This document shows positions 51,929 to 59,349 of a DNA stretch of 64,000 nt, piece after piece; position 1 is the stretch's first letter, and each line of letters begins with the position of its first letter. Origin of the DNA: CAIWHR01 sp963726765 (GTDB lineage Bacteria; Pseudomonadota; Gammaproteobacteria; Burkholderiales; Casimicrobiaceae); NCBI GenBank assembly GCA_963726765.1, contig CAVSDH010000012.1, positions 1 to 64,000 of the forward strand, read 5' to 3'. Both the position numbers and the translations under genes were made by a program. Below the pieces are notes generated by a model that saw only the letters and a list, made by a program, of their open reading frames with translations, was not told where the DNA came from and ran no database searches.

Positions 51929-52975
51929 TCAGGTGCGCTTCGCTGCCGCATTCACCGTCCGCGCCGACTTCGATCCCAGCCGGCCGAAGACACGGCGCGC
52001 GTTGCCCTCGAAGATCTTGTGGCGATCGGCCGCGGACAGCGCGTCCATCTGGTCGACGTAACGACGCGTGTCGTCGTAGTGATGTCCGGTCTCCGGGTCG
52101 ATGCCGCGCACCGCACCCACCATTTCCGAGGCGAACAGGATGTTGTCGACCGGGATGACCTTGGTCAGGAGCTCGATGCCTGGCCGGTGATAGACGCAGG
52201 TGTCGAAGTACACGTTGCCGAGCAGATGCTCGTTGAGCGGCGGGCGTTTCATGTCCTGGGCAAGTCCCCGGTAGCGTCCCCAGTGATAAGGAACCGCGCC
52301 ACCGCCGTGGGGAATGATGAACCGGAGCGTCGGGAAATCCTTGAAGAGGTCCGATGTCAGGAACTGCATGAACGCCGTCGTGTCCGCGTTGATGTAGTGC
52401 GCTCCCGTCGCATGAAAGCATGGGTTGCACGACGTGCTGACGTGAACCATTGCCGGGACGTCGAGCTCGACCATCTTTTCGTAGAGGGGGTACCACCAGC
52501 GGTCGGTCAGCGGCGGCTCCTTCCAGTGCCCGCCCGACGGGTCCGGATTGAGGTTGCAGCCGACGAATCCAAGCTCGTTGACGCAGCGCTCGAGCTCGGG
52601 AATCGAGCGCTCGGGCGCAACACCCGGCGATTGCGGAAGCTGGCATACGCCGATGAAATTGTCCGGGTAGAGGCCGCAGACGCGTGCGACGAGATCGTTG
52701 CAGACCGCCGACCACTCGCGGCTCGTCGCCTCGTTGCCGACATGGTGCGCCATGAAGCTCGCGCGCGGCGAAAATATCGTGAGGTCCGTTCCGCGCTCGC
52801 GCTGCATCCTGAGCTGCGCGTTCTCGAGGCTCGCGCGGATCTCGTCGTCGCCGATGACGAGCGACGCGCGCGATGGCGACCTCGACGGATCGTCGATCGC
52901 GGCGATCTGCAGCTTGCGCCAGGCTTCCAGCGCCGGCGGCGCCGTCGTGTAGTGTCCGTGACAGTCGATGATCAT
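51929..52975 (-). CDS. ligJ: 4-Oxalomesaconate hydratase, LigJ type
   Basis: 348 residues of the amidohydrolase superfamily. The metal motif is MIIDCHGHYTT, with later HVSTSC, IIPHGGGAVPYHWGR and FASEMVG-type segments. The sequence resembles LigJ of Sphingobium SYK-6, which hydrates 4-oxalomesaconate to 4-carboxy-4-hydroxy-2-oxoadipate in the protocatechuate 4,5-cleavage pathway. Its place at the head of the lig block supports this over the related ACMSD and resorcylate decarboxylases. It lies 20 bases upstream of the hydrolase gene. Confidence 0.85.
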   Translation of the reverse strand: MIIDCHGHYTTAPPALEAWRKLQIAAIDDPSRSPSRASLVIGDDEIRASLENAQLRMQRERGTDLTIFSPRASFMAHHVGNEATSREWSAVCNDLVARVCGLYPDNFIGVCQLPQSPGVAPERSIPELERCVNELGFVGCNLNPDPSGGHWKEPPLTDRWWYPLYEKMVELDVPAMVHVSTSCNPCFHATGAHYINADTTAFMQFLTSDLFKDFPTLRFIIPHGGGAVPYHWGRYRGLAQDMKRPPLNEHLLGNVYFDTCVYHRPGIELLTKVIPVDNILFASEMVGAVRGIDPETGHHYDDTRRYVDQMDALSAADRHKIFEGNARRVFGRLGSKSARTVNAAAKRT

Positions 52976-53032
52976 CGAATCATGGCACCTTTCGCCTGCG
53001 CGATTTCCGTCGTGAGGTGCGGTCGCGGCGCT

Positions 53033-53902
53033 TCAGGCGGCGCGCGCCTGCGGCGGCCGGCGCGGTGCGTTTTCGAGCACCATGAGTCCCGTTGCCGTAT
53101 TGGAAATCGGGACGTGGTAATTCGAGTGGACCTTGGTCACGTTGCCGGTCAGCGCTCCGCGCGCGGCGAGCCACGCCATGAGCTCGGTGCCCTGGGCCCC
53201 GGCCTCGCGGACGATGTCGAGCGTCGAATACCGCGTGAGGCTTTCCGGATCGCCGACGATGGCTTCCATGCACATGAGGTCGAAGGGCTTGTTGATGAAG
53301 CCGGCGCGCTTGCCGTCGAGCTGATGCGAAAGGCCGCCGGTGCCGAGCACCACGACACGCACGTCCTCGTCCCAGGATTCGAGCGCACGGCCCACGGCCT
53401 GGCCCAGCCGGAAGCAACGCCTGGGCGACGGCAGCGGATGCTGGACGTGGTTCATCGCGATCGGGACGATGCGCACCGGCCATTCGCCACCGCCCGGCCA
53501 CAGGAGTGCCATGGGCAGCGTCGCCGCGTGGTCGACCAGCATTTCCTGGCACATCGTGATGTCGAATTCGTCGGCGACCAGCGACTCGATCAGGTGCCAC
53601 GACAGCGCCGGGTCGCCCCGGAACGGCTGCACCGTCGGAATGCCCCAGCCCTCGTCGGCGTTGCGGTATTCCGGCGCCGCGCCGACGGCGAACGTCGGCA
53701 GCTTGTCGAGGAAGAAGTTGAGTCCGTGATCGTTGTAGAAAATGACCGCGACATCCGGCTTCGCCTTCGCGAGCCACGCCTGCGCAGGCGGGTACCCGTC
53801 GAAAAACGGTTTCCAGTACGGTTCCTGCTGCAGGTTCTTCGCGATCGCGCGGCCGATGGCCGGGACGTGCGAACTGGTGACGGCGCCAACGATCGTTGCC
53901 AT
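53033..53902 (-). CDS. LigB-like extradiol dioxygenase beta subunit, first (divergent) set
   Basis: 289 residues from ATG 53902. The iron ligands of LigB are present: His12 (SSHVPAIG), His59 (FYNDHGLNFF) and Glu240 (GTELMAW), and the catalytic His193 is in GGLSHQL. It is clearly the same family as the LigB at 55312 but far less similar to the SYK-6 enzyme, so it probably prefers another catechol such as gallate or 3-O-methylgallate. The alpha-like subunit gene lies 4 bases upstream. A gene duplicate that acts as a second protocatechuate enzyme is the alternative. Confidence 0.85.
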   Translation of the reverse strand: MATIVGAVTSSHVPAIGRAIAKNLQQEPYWKPFFDGYPPAQAWLAKAKPDVAVIFYNDHGLNFFLDKLPTFAVGAAPEYRNADEGWGIPTVQPFRGDPALSWHLIESLVADEFDITMCQEMLVDHAATLPMALLWPGGGEWPVRIVPIAMNHVQHPLPSPRRCFRLGQAVGRALESWDEDVRVVVLGTGGLSHQLDGKRAGFINKPFDLMCMEAIVGDPESLTRYSTLDIVREAGAQGTELMAWLAARGALTGNVTKVHSNYHVPISNTATGLMVLENAPRRPPQARAA

Positions 53903-53906
53903 GGTC

Positions 53907-54260
53907 CTATCTCCCCGCCTCGGCCAGCATCGCCTTGAAGGCATCCTTGCTCATCCCCGTCTGCTGCGCGCCGATATCCTGCACGTCGAGCCCCAGAATC
54001 CCCGCGAACTTGGCGAGGTAGTAGATGTTGCCCCCGGCGGCGATCAGCTGCAGCACGTTGCGGCTGGCGATCGCCTTCCTCTGCTCGTCGCCGAGCCCGT
54101 ACTTGCGGCAATACGCGTTCTCGTCGCGAACGAACTCGGCGCGATTGTCGGCCGAATTGAACGAGTAGCACATCCGGTTGAGCGCGTAGCCCTTCCGCGC
54201 AAGGTAACCGTCGAACACCGTCGTTCCCGGAATCCCGTAATCCCGCTGCTCGTCGCCCAT
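53907..54260 (-). CDS. LigA-like dioxygenase alpha subunit, first set
   Basis: 117 residues from ATG 54260. It matches the small LigA fold, with 'YALNRMCYSFNSADNRAEFVRDENAYCRKYGL' and 'NVLQLIAAGGNIYYLAKFAGILG'. LigA subunits cap the LigB active site and help shape substrate choice. It is 4 bases from the LigB-like gene at 53033, which must be its partner. It differs from the second LigA at 56158 at many positions, again suggesting two distinct enzymes. Confidence 0.85.
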   Translation of the reverse strand: MGDEQRDYGIPGTTVFDGYLARKGYALNRMCYSFNSADNRAEFVRDENAYCRKYGLGDEQRKAIASRNVLQLIAAGGNIYYLAKFAGILGLDVQDIGAQQTGMSKDAFKAMLAEAGR

Positions 54261-54339
54261 GTTCCGCCCCTCAACGCCGTTCGATCGTCGTCAACACCGC
54301 GCCGGTCATCCTGTCCGGCCGTCCGCGCAATGCAATCCG

Positions 54340-55290
54340 TTACCCGGCCGCACCCGAAAGCTGGGCCTCGAGCTTCGCCAGCGTCCGATAGCAGGGAAGC
54401 ACCTGCGAAACGCTCGCGTTCGGCTCGCGGCGGTCGCGAATCGCGGCCACGAACTCCCGGTCCTGCAGCTCGATCCCGTTCATCGACACGTCGACCTTCG
54501 ACACGTCGATCCTGTTGTCCTTGCCGTCGATCAGGTCGTCGTAGCGCGCGATGTACGTTCCCGTGTCGCCGATGTAGCGAAAGAAGGTGCCGAGCGGCCC
54601 GTCGTTGTTGAACGACAGCGACAGCGTGCAGATCGCGCCGGTCACCGACTTCAGCTGGATCGACATGTCCATCGCGATTCCGAGCGACGGATGCACGGGG
54701 CCCTGCACCGCATTGGCGGCGACGATCGCGCCCGTCTGCCACGCGAACAGGTCGACCGTGTGGGCAGCATGATGCCAGAGGAGGTGGTCGGTCCAGGACC
54801 GGGGCTGGCCGAGCGCGTTGATGTTCTTGCGGCGGAAGAAGTAGGTCTGGACGTCCATCTGCTGCACGTTGAAATCGCCGGCGACGATTCGGTTGTGCAC
54901 CCATTGATGGCTCGGATTGAAGCGGCGCGTGTGTCCGACCATCGCGACGAGACCGGTTTCGCGCTGAAGTCTCACGACCGCTTCGGCGCCCGCGAGGTTG
55001 TCCGCGAGCGGAATTTCGACCTGGACGTGCTTGCCGGCGCGCAGGCATTGCAGCGCCTGCTCGGCATGCATTTGCGTCGGAGTCGCAAGGATCACCGCAT
55101 CGACATCCGGGCGCGCGAGCGCCTCCGCCAGCTCGGTCGCCACGTGGGGAATCCCGAACTTGCGCGCGACCTCCTGCGTGGATTCCTGCGTGCGACCGAC
55201 GAGCGAGACGACTTCGACGCCTGCGATCTGCTTCAGCGCTTCGATGTGCTTGACGCCGAACGCGCCCGCACCCGCAAGACATATTTTCAT
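54340..55290 (-). CDS. ligC: 4-Carboxy-2-hydroxymuconate-6-semialdehyde dehydrogenase, LigC
   Basis: 316 residues of the Gfo/Idh/MocA fold. The NADP-binding glycine motif GAGAFGVKHIEAL is at 7-19. The C-terminal domain carries VGHTRRFNPSHQW and HHAAHTVDLFAW, matching SYK-6 LigC. It oxidises the ring-cleavage product (in its hemiacetal form) to 2-pyrone-4,6-dicarboxylate. It sits between the two dioxygenase pairs. Confidence 0.9.
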   Translation of the reverse strand: MKICLAGAGAFGVKHIEALKQIAGVEVVSLVGRTQESTQEVARKFGIPHVATELAEALARPDVDAVILATPTQMHAEQALQCLRAGKHVQVEIPLADNLAGAEAVVRLQRETGLVAMVGHTRRFNPSHQWVHNRIVAGDFNVQQMDVQTYFFRRKNINALGQPRSWTDHLLWHHAAHTVDLFAWQTGAIVAANAVQGPVHPSLGIAMDMSIQLKSVTGAICTLSLSFNNDGPLGTFFRYIGDTGTYIARYDDLIDGKDNRIDVSKVDVSMNGIELQDREFVAAIRDRREPNASVSQVLPCYRTLAKLEAQLSGAAG

Positions 55291-55311
55291 GTTGAAGAGC
55301 CCTCGGCAGCG

Positions 55312-56154
55312 TCAGCGCGGATTTTCGAGAATGATGTGGCCGACGGCGGTGTTCGATGCCGGCACGTGATAGAAGCGGTGGATCTCGCGCGCGGCAGCCT
55401 CGAGCGCGCCGCGCATGATGAGCCACATCACGAGCTCGATGCCCTCGGAGCCCGCCTCGCGGACGTACTCGAGGTGCGGCAGCCGCGCGAGACCTTCGGG
55501 GTCGGCGGTGAGCCGGTCGAGGAAACGGGTGTCGAACTCCCTGTTGATGAGGCCCGCCCGCGGTCCCTGCAGCTGGTGCGACATGCCGCCGGTGCCCCAG
55601 ATCATCACGTCGAGATCCGGACCGAAGGAATGGACCGCCTTGCGGATCGCCTTGCCGAGATTCCAGCAGCGATTGCCGGTGGGCGGCGGATACTGGACGA
55701 CGTTGACCGCCAGCGGAATCACCTTGCACGGCCACGCCTGCGGCTGTCCGAACATGAGTGACATGGGCACCGTGAGCCCGTGATCGACGTCCATCCGATT
55801 GACGATCGTCATGTCGAACTCGTCGAGGATCGCCGATTGCGCGATGTGCCAGGCGAGTTCCGGGTGTCCCGCGACCGTCGGCACCGGGCGCGGGCCCCAG
55901 CCCTCGTCGGCGGGCGCGAACGACTCCGCGCATCCGATCGCGAACGTCGGGATCATCTCGAGCGAGAACGCCGAGGCATGATCGTTGTAGACGAGGATCA
56001 CGACGTCGGGCCCGTTCTCCGCAATCCACCGCCTGGAGAATTCGTAGCCCTTGAAGACGGGCTGCCAGTACGGCTCGTGCGTCTTGCCGAGGTCGATCGC
56101 CGCGCCCACGGCGGGGATGTGCGACGTCGCGACACCTGCGGTGATTCGCGCCAT
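55312..56154 (-). CDS. ligB: Protocatechuate 4,5-dioxygenase beta subunit, LigB
   Basis: 280 residues. It carries the LigB ligands His12 (TSHIPAVG), His59 (VYNDHASAF) and Glu240 (EGIELVMWL), plus the catalytic His193 (GGMSHQLQG). The 'DEGWGPRPVP' and 'AWHIAQSAILDEFDMT' segments closely resemble the SYK-6 enzyme, so this is the better candidate for protocatechuate cleavage. It is a non-heme Fe(II) enzyme of class III. Its ligA gene follows the direction of transcription 3 bases upstream. Confidence 0.92.
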   Translation of the reverse strand: MARITAGVATSHIPAVGAAIDLGKTHEPYWQPVFKGYEFSRRWIAENGPDVVILVYNDHASAFSLEMIPTFAIGCAESFAPADEGWGPRPVPTVAGHPELAWHIAQSAILDEFDMTIVNRMDVDHGLTVPMSLMFGQPQAWPCKVIPLAVNVVQYPPPTGNRCWNLGKAIRKAVHSFGPDLDVMIWGTGGMSHQLQGPRAGLINREFDTRFLDRLTADPEGLARLPHLEYVREAGSEGIELVMWLIMRGALEAAAREIHRFYHVPASNTAVGHIILENPR

Positions 56155-56157
56155 GCG

Positions 56158-56559
56158 TTATTTGCTCCCGTCCGCGCGGCTGCGGTTTCCCTTGGCCGGG
56201 CGACCACCGGCGACCATCATGGCCTTGTACGCGTCTTCGGGCATGCCGGTCATCTTGGAGGCGAGGTTCTGGAACGAGAATCCGTCGGTCGCGCCGATCT
56301 TGGCCAGGAAATAGATGTTGCCGCCGAGCGCGATCATCCGATTGTAGTCGCGGGCGAGCACGGCATCGCGCTGCGCGTCGGTCATCGCGTATCGCTCGAG
56401 GTAGGCGCGCTCGTCGGCCTTGAATGCCGTGCGGTTGTCCGCCTTCATCAGCGACATGCAGAACATGTTGAGATGGTAGCCGAGCCGCGATTGCGTGGCG
56501 TCGAACACGACGGTGCCCGGAATGTCCTTGAATGCATCGGTGTAGTTCTCGGGAGGCAT
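56158..56559 (-). CDS. ligA: Protocatechuate 4,5-dioxygenase alpha subunit, LigA
   Basis: 133 residues from ATG 56559; GGAG lies upstream. The LigA signature is present in 'DIPGTVVFDATQSRLGYHLN' and 'NRMIALGGNIYFLAKIGATDG'. A basic C-terminal tail (GGRPAKGNRSRADGSK) extends beyond the fold. It pairs with ligB at 55312. It starts 5 bases after the ligI stop, so ligI, ligA, ligB and ligC run as one unit. Confidence 0.9.
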   Translation of the reverse strand: MPPENYTDAFKDIPGTVVFDATQSRLGYHLNMFCMSLMKADNRTAFKADERAYLERYAMTDAQRDAVLARDYNRMIALGGNIYFLAKIGATDGFSFQNLASKMTGMPEDAYKAMMVAGGRPAKGNRSRADGSK

Positions 56560-56564
56560 CGAAG

Positions 56565-57437
56565 CTAGCTCCAGTAGAGGCGCAGCGGGTTGTCGACCAG
56601 CAGCTTGCGCTGCAACGCAGGCGTCGCGGCAATGCGCGGCACGAAATCGACCAGCTTGCCGTCGTCGGGCATGTGCGTCTTCATGTTCGGGTGAGGCCAG
56701 TCCGTGCCCCACAGCACGCGGTCCGGAAACGTTTCCACGAGGCGCTTCGCGAATGGCACGACGTCGTGGTAACCGGGCGGCCCGGATTTCGACAGGCGCT
56801 CGGGGCAGCTCACCTTCGACCAGATGTTGGGGTGCCCGGAAAGCAGGCGAACGAACAGCTCGAACTCGGGACCGTCGACGGGCTTGCCGACGTCGGGACG
56901 GCCCATGTGGTCGACCACGACCGTGGTCGGCAGCGTCGTGAAGAAATCCCACAGCTCGGGGAGGTCCTGCGCCTCGAAGTACACGACGACGTGCCAGCCG
57001 AGCGGCGCGATCCGGTTCGCGATTTCGAACAGGACCTCGCGCGGCGTGAAATCGACCAGCCGTCGCACGAAGTTGAAGCGCGTGCCGCGCACGCCCGCGT
57101 CGTGCAGCGCCGAAAGCTCGGCATCCGTAATGTCGCGGCCGACGGACGCCACGCCGCGCGCGCGCCCGCCCGAGTGCCTCAGCGCGTCGACCAGCGCGCG
57201 ATTGTCGTTGCCGTGGCAGGTCGCCTGCACGATGACGTTGCGCTCGAAACCCAGGTGGTCGCGAAGCGCGAACAGCTTTTCCTTCGACGCGTCGCACGGC
57301 GTGTACTTGCGCTCGGGCGCATAGGGAAAGACATCGCCGGGCCCGAAGACGTGGCAGTGCGCGTCCACCGCGCCGCGAGGAACCGCGAAGCTCGGTCTCG
57401 ACGGGTCGGGATGGAACGGCAGGTAGTCGGCGTCCAC
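56565..57437 (-). CDS. ligI: 2-Pyrone-4,6-dicarboxylate hydrolase, LigI
   Basis: 290 residues from GTG 57437, which is the nearest start to the family N-terminus; a TTG a little upstream is the alternative. This amidohydrolase-superfamily enzyme has the 'VDAHCHVFGPGD' metal motif, 'VIVQATCHGNDN', 'GTRFNFVRRLVD' and the C-terminal 'GTDWPHPNMKTHMPDDG'. It opens the pyrone ring to 4-oxalomesaconate. The 178-base gap before it contains two stem-loop repeats. Confidence 0.9.
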   Translation of the reverse strand: MDADYLPFHPDPSRPSFAVPRGAVDAHCHVFGPGDVFPYAPERKYTPCDASKEKLFALRDHLGFERNVIVQATCHGNDNRALVDALRHSGGRARGVASVGRDITDAELSALHDAGVRGTRFNFVRRLVDFTPREVLFEIANRIAPLGWHVVVYFEAQDLPELWDFFTTLPTTVVVDHMGRPDVGKPVDGPEFELFVRLLSGHPNIWSKVSCPERLSKSGPPGYHDVVPFAKRLVETFPDRVLWGTDWPHPNMKTHMPDDGKLVDFVPRIAATPALQRKLLVDNPLRLYWS

Positions 57438-57474
57438 GTGGCGATATCCGGTCAACGGCTGCGCCGCGCGCGCA

Positions 57475-57540
57475 CCTGCGCCCCGAGCGCCTGGGCACCG
57501 CCTGGAGGAGGCGGACGACGTTCGCTGCGGGAGGATCTCA
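57475..57540. repeat. REP-like intercistronic stem-loop, copy B
   Basis: Upstream of the ligI start. It has the same order of blocks as copies A and C: a GCCCC-GAGCGC start, CCTGG-AGGAGGCG, then GGACGAC-GTTCGC and TGCGGGAGGATCTCA. Its central stem (GCGAAC/GTCCGC on the transcript) has one mismatch where copy C has a perfect pair. It is the most degenerate of the three. Confidence 0.65.
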
Positions 57541-57549
57541 GTGCGCGCA

Positions 57550-57615
57550 GGGCCGCCCCAAGCGCACGGGCCCCCTCGGGGGGAGGCGAACGAAGTTCGC
57601 TTCGGGGGGATCTCA
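57550..57615. repeat. REP-like intercistronic stem-loop, copy C
   Basis: Directly after the ligK stop codon (57616). It reads GGGCCGCCCCAAGCGC...CCCCCTCGGGGGG, then GGCGAAC-GAA-GTTCGC and TTCGGGGGGATCTCA. It is joined almost end to end with copy B. In copy A the inner stem is GCGCGC on both sides, and here it is GCGAAC with GTTCGC, so the pairing is preserved by paired changes. Confidence 0.75.
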
Positions 57616-58308
57616 TCAGTCGACGTACTTGAGGCCGGCTTTCGCGAGCGCGTCGCGCATGCCGTAGATGTCGAGTCCGAGCTCGCCGGCGGCGAGCCGC
57701 TGGCGCGTCGCTTCCTCCTTCTTGTCGCGCGACTCCGCCGCGTCGGCGACCGCGGCGACACTGTTTCGCGGCACCACGACCACGCCGTCGGCGTCGGCGA
57801 CGATCGCGTCGCCGGGCAGGACCAGCGCTCCGGCGCACACGACCGGCACGTTGACCGAACCGAGCGTGGCCTTGACGGTGCCGCGCGCGCAGATCGCGCG
57901 CGCCCAGACGGGGAATTTCATCTCGGCCAGCGTGGCGGCATCGCGAATCCCGGCGTCGATCACGAGTCCCACGGCACCGCGCGCGCGAAACGACGTCGCG
58001 AGGAGATCGCCGAACATGCCGTCATCGTTGTCGGTCGTGACAGCGACGACCACGACGTCGCCGGGCCGGATCATCTCGGCCGCCACGTGGAGCATCCAGT
58101 TGTCGCCCGGCTGCGCGAGCACCGTCACCGCGGTCCCGCTGGCAGCGGCGCCCGGATAGATCGGGCGCATGTACGATCTCAGAAGGCCCGTGCGGCCCTG
58201 CGCCTCGTGCACCGTCGCCACGCCGAAACGACGCAAGCGCTCGACCGCGGCCGCGTCGGCGCGCTGGATGTTGCGCACCGCGATTCCCGTCTTCCCGAAA
58301 TCAGCCAT
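57616..58308 (-). CDS. ligK: 4-Carboxy-4-hydroxy-2-oxoadipate aldolase, LigK type
   Basis: 230 residues of the RraA-like/HMG aldolase family. The key 'VIDAGIRDAATLAEM' segment (D-x-G-x-R-D) binds the metal and substrate, with 'YPGAAASGTAVTV' and 'VAVTTDNDDGMFGDLLA'. It splits the last intermediate into pyruvate and oxaloacetate. It is the first gene of the lig block on the minus strand, and the operator-like element at 58429-58453 lies 121 bases before it. Confidence 0.9.
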   Translation of the reverse strand: MADFGKTGIAVRNIQRADAAAVERLRRFGVATVHEAQGRTGLLRSYMRPIYPGAAASGTAVTVLAQPGDNWMLHVAAEMIRPGDVVVVAVTTDNDDGMFGDLLATSFRARGAVGLVIDAGIRDAATLAEMKFPVWARAICARGTVKATLGSVNVPVVCAGALVLPGDAIVADADGVVVVPRNSVAAVADAAESRDKKEEATRQRLAAGELGLDIYGMRDALAKAGLKYVD

Positions 58309-58428
58309 ATCTGCTCACCCCATTTTCGTGGCGGCCGTTGCCCGCCGCCGCGGGCCATTCCTTGTTGCCGCCCATCGTATCGCCGAGTTTGCGCCTCGAC
58401 AGGCAAAGTTGAAAAGCGCTATGGACGG

Positions 58429-58453
58429 ACTAGCAGCTATGCCGGCCCGGCAT
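58429..58453. promoter_or_regulatory. LysR-type operator-like element upstream of ligK
   Basis: Contains ATGCCGGCCCGGCAT (58439-58453) within an ATGCCGG-C-CCGGCAT inverted repeat. The LysR-type T-N11-A spacing fits. A second element at 59251-59275 matches it at 22 of 25 positions. It lies between the ligK start (58308) and the ModA-like gene stop (58480), exactly where the lig operon promoter should be. Confidence 0.75.
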
Positions 58454-58479
58454 ACCCGGACGACGGCGAGGTTCGTCCG

Positions 58480-59169
58480 TCACGACGGCTCCATTCCGTG
58501 CCGATGCTTGACCGCAGCGGCCTCCGGCGAAGCCATGAAGGCGAGCATCCCGCGCACGGCCTCGCGTCGCGCGGACGTCTCGGCAACTCCACCCGAAAAC
58601 GTGGTGACAATCTGGATCGCCGCGGGAAGAGGTCCGAGCACATCGACGCCTTCGACGTGCATAAGCTCGGCCAATTGCTGGAACCCGAGCTCGACCTTGC
58701 CGTCGGCCACTAGCGTTGCGACCGGGACCCCGGGGGGCGCTTGCACGAGTCGCGGCGCGACCTCGCCGGCGATGCCCCAACGTTCGAACAATTTCGCGAG
58801 GCTCGTACCACTCGGGCCGGTCGAATAGCCGATGCTGCGTGCGGCGAGAATGGCTCGCCGCACGGCGTCCTCCGAGTCGACAGCCGGTCGCGTCGCACCG
58901 GCGCGGACCGCGATTGCCACGCCGGAACGGACGAGGTCGACGCGGCTGCCGGCGACGATGCGGCCTTCCTCCACGAGTTGGTCGATCGCGTCGGATGCCA
59001 ATACGACCGCATCGAACGCCTCGCCCGCGCGCACGCGCTTACCCGCTTCGACGCCGCCGACCGACTCGAGGATGATCGACTGCGACGATCGCGCCTCGAA
59101 TGCGGCGGCAAGCTCGGCTAGCACCTGCCGGGTTGCCATCGATGAAACGATCCTGATGGGGGACTTCAT
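58480..59169 (-). CDS. ModA-like substrate-binding domain protein without obvious signal peptide
   Basis: 229 residues from ATG 59169. The sequence is that of a periplasmic binding protein type 2 of the ModA group: 'IRIVSSMATRQVLAELAAAFEARSSQ', 'AFDAVVLASDAIDQLVEEGRIV', 'YSTGPSGTSLAKLFERWGI'. It begins directly with the first strand of the fold. A longer in-frame start could add a hydrophobic stretch (GITGSVAIALSVGQGMAQ), which lacks a good cleavage context. It may be cytoplasmic, perhaps a sensor partner of the LysR regulator. Confidence 0.7.
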   Translation of the reverse strand: MKSPIRIVSSMATRQVLAELAAAFEARSSQSIILESVGGVEAGKRVRAGEAFDAVVLASDAIDQLVEEGRIVAGSRVDLVRSGVAIAVRAGATRPAVDSEDAVRRAILAARSIGYSTGPSGTSLAKLFERWGIAGEVAPRLVQAPPGVPVATLVADGKVELGFQQLAELMHVEGVDVLGPLPAAIQIVTTFSGGVAETSARREAVRGMLAFMASPEAAAVKHRHGMEPS

Positions 59170-59250
59170 GGGCGGTCGATCAATCCGTGCGATACGCTCA
59201 TCGAGCACAGTTTGCGCCATGCCCTGACCCACGGAAAGCGCGATTGCTAC

Positions 59251-59275
59251 ACTACCAGTTATGCCGGCGCGGCAT
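59251..59275. promoter_or_regulatory. LysR-type operator-like element at the lysR/ModA-like divergent promoters
   Basis: Contains ATGCCGGCGCGGCAT (59261-59275), with 6-base arms ATGCCG/CGGCAT. It differs from the element at 58429-58453 at only three of 25 bases. It lies 82 bases before the ModA-like gene start and 75 bases before the lysR start, where a LysR regulator usually binds for autoregulation. Confidence 0.75.
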
Positions 59276-59349
59276 GGCGACAACACGGAGCCGCAGATCG
59301 GCTCCGCCGCCATGGATCGCGCCGCGATTCGACTCATCACCCACCTGCC

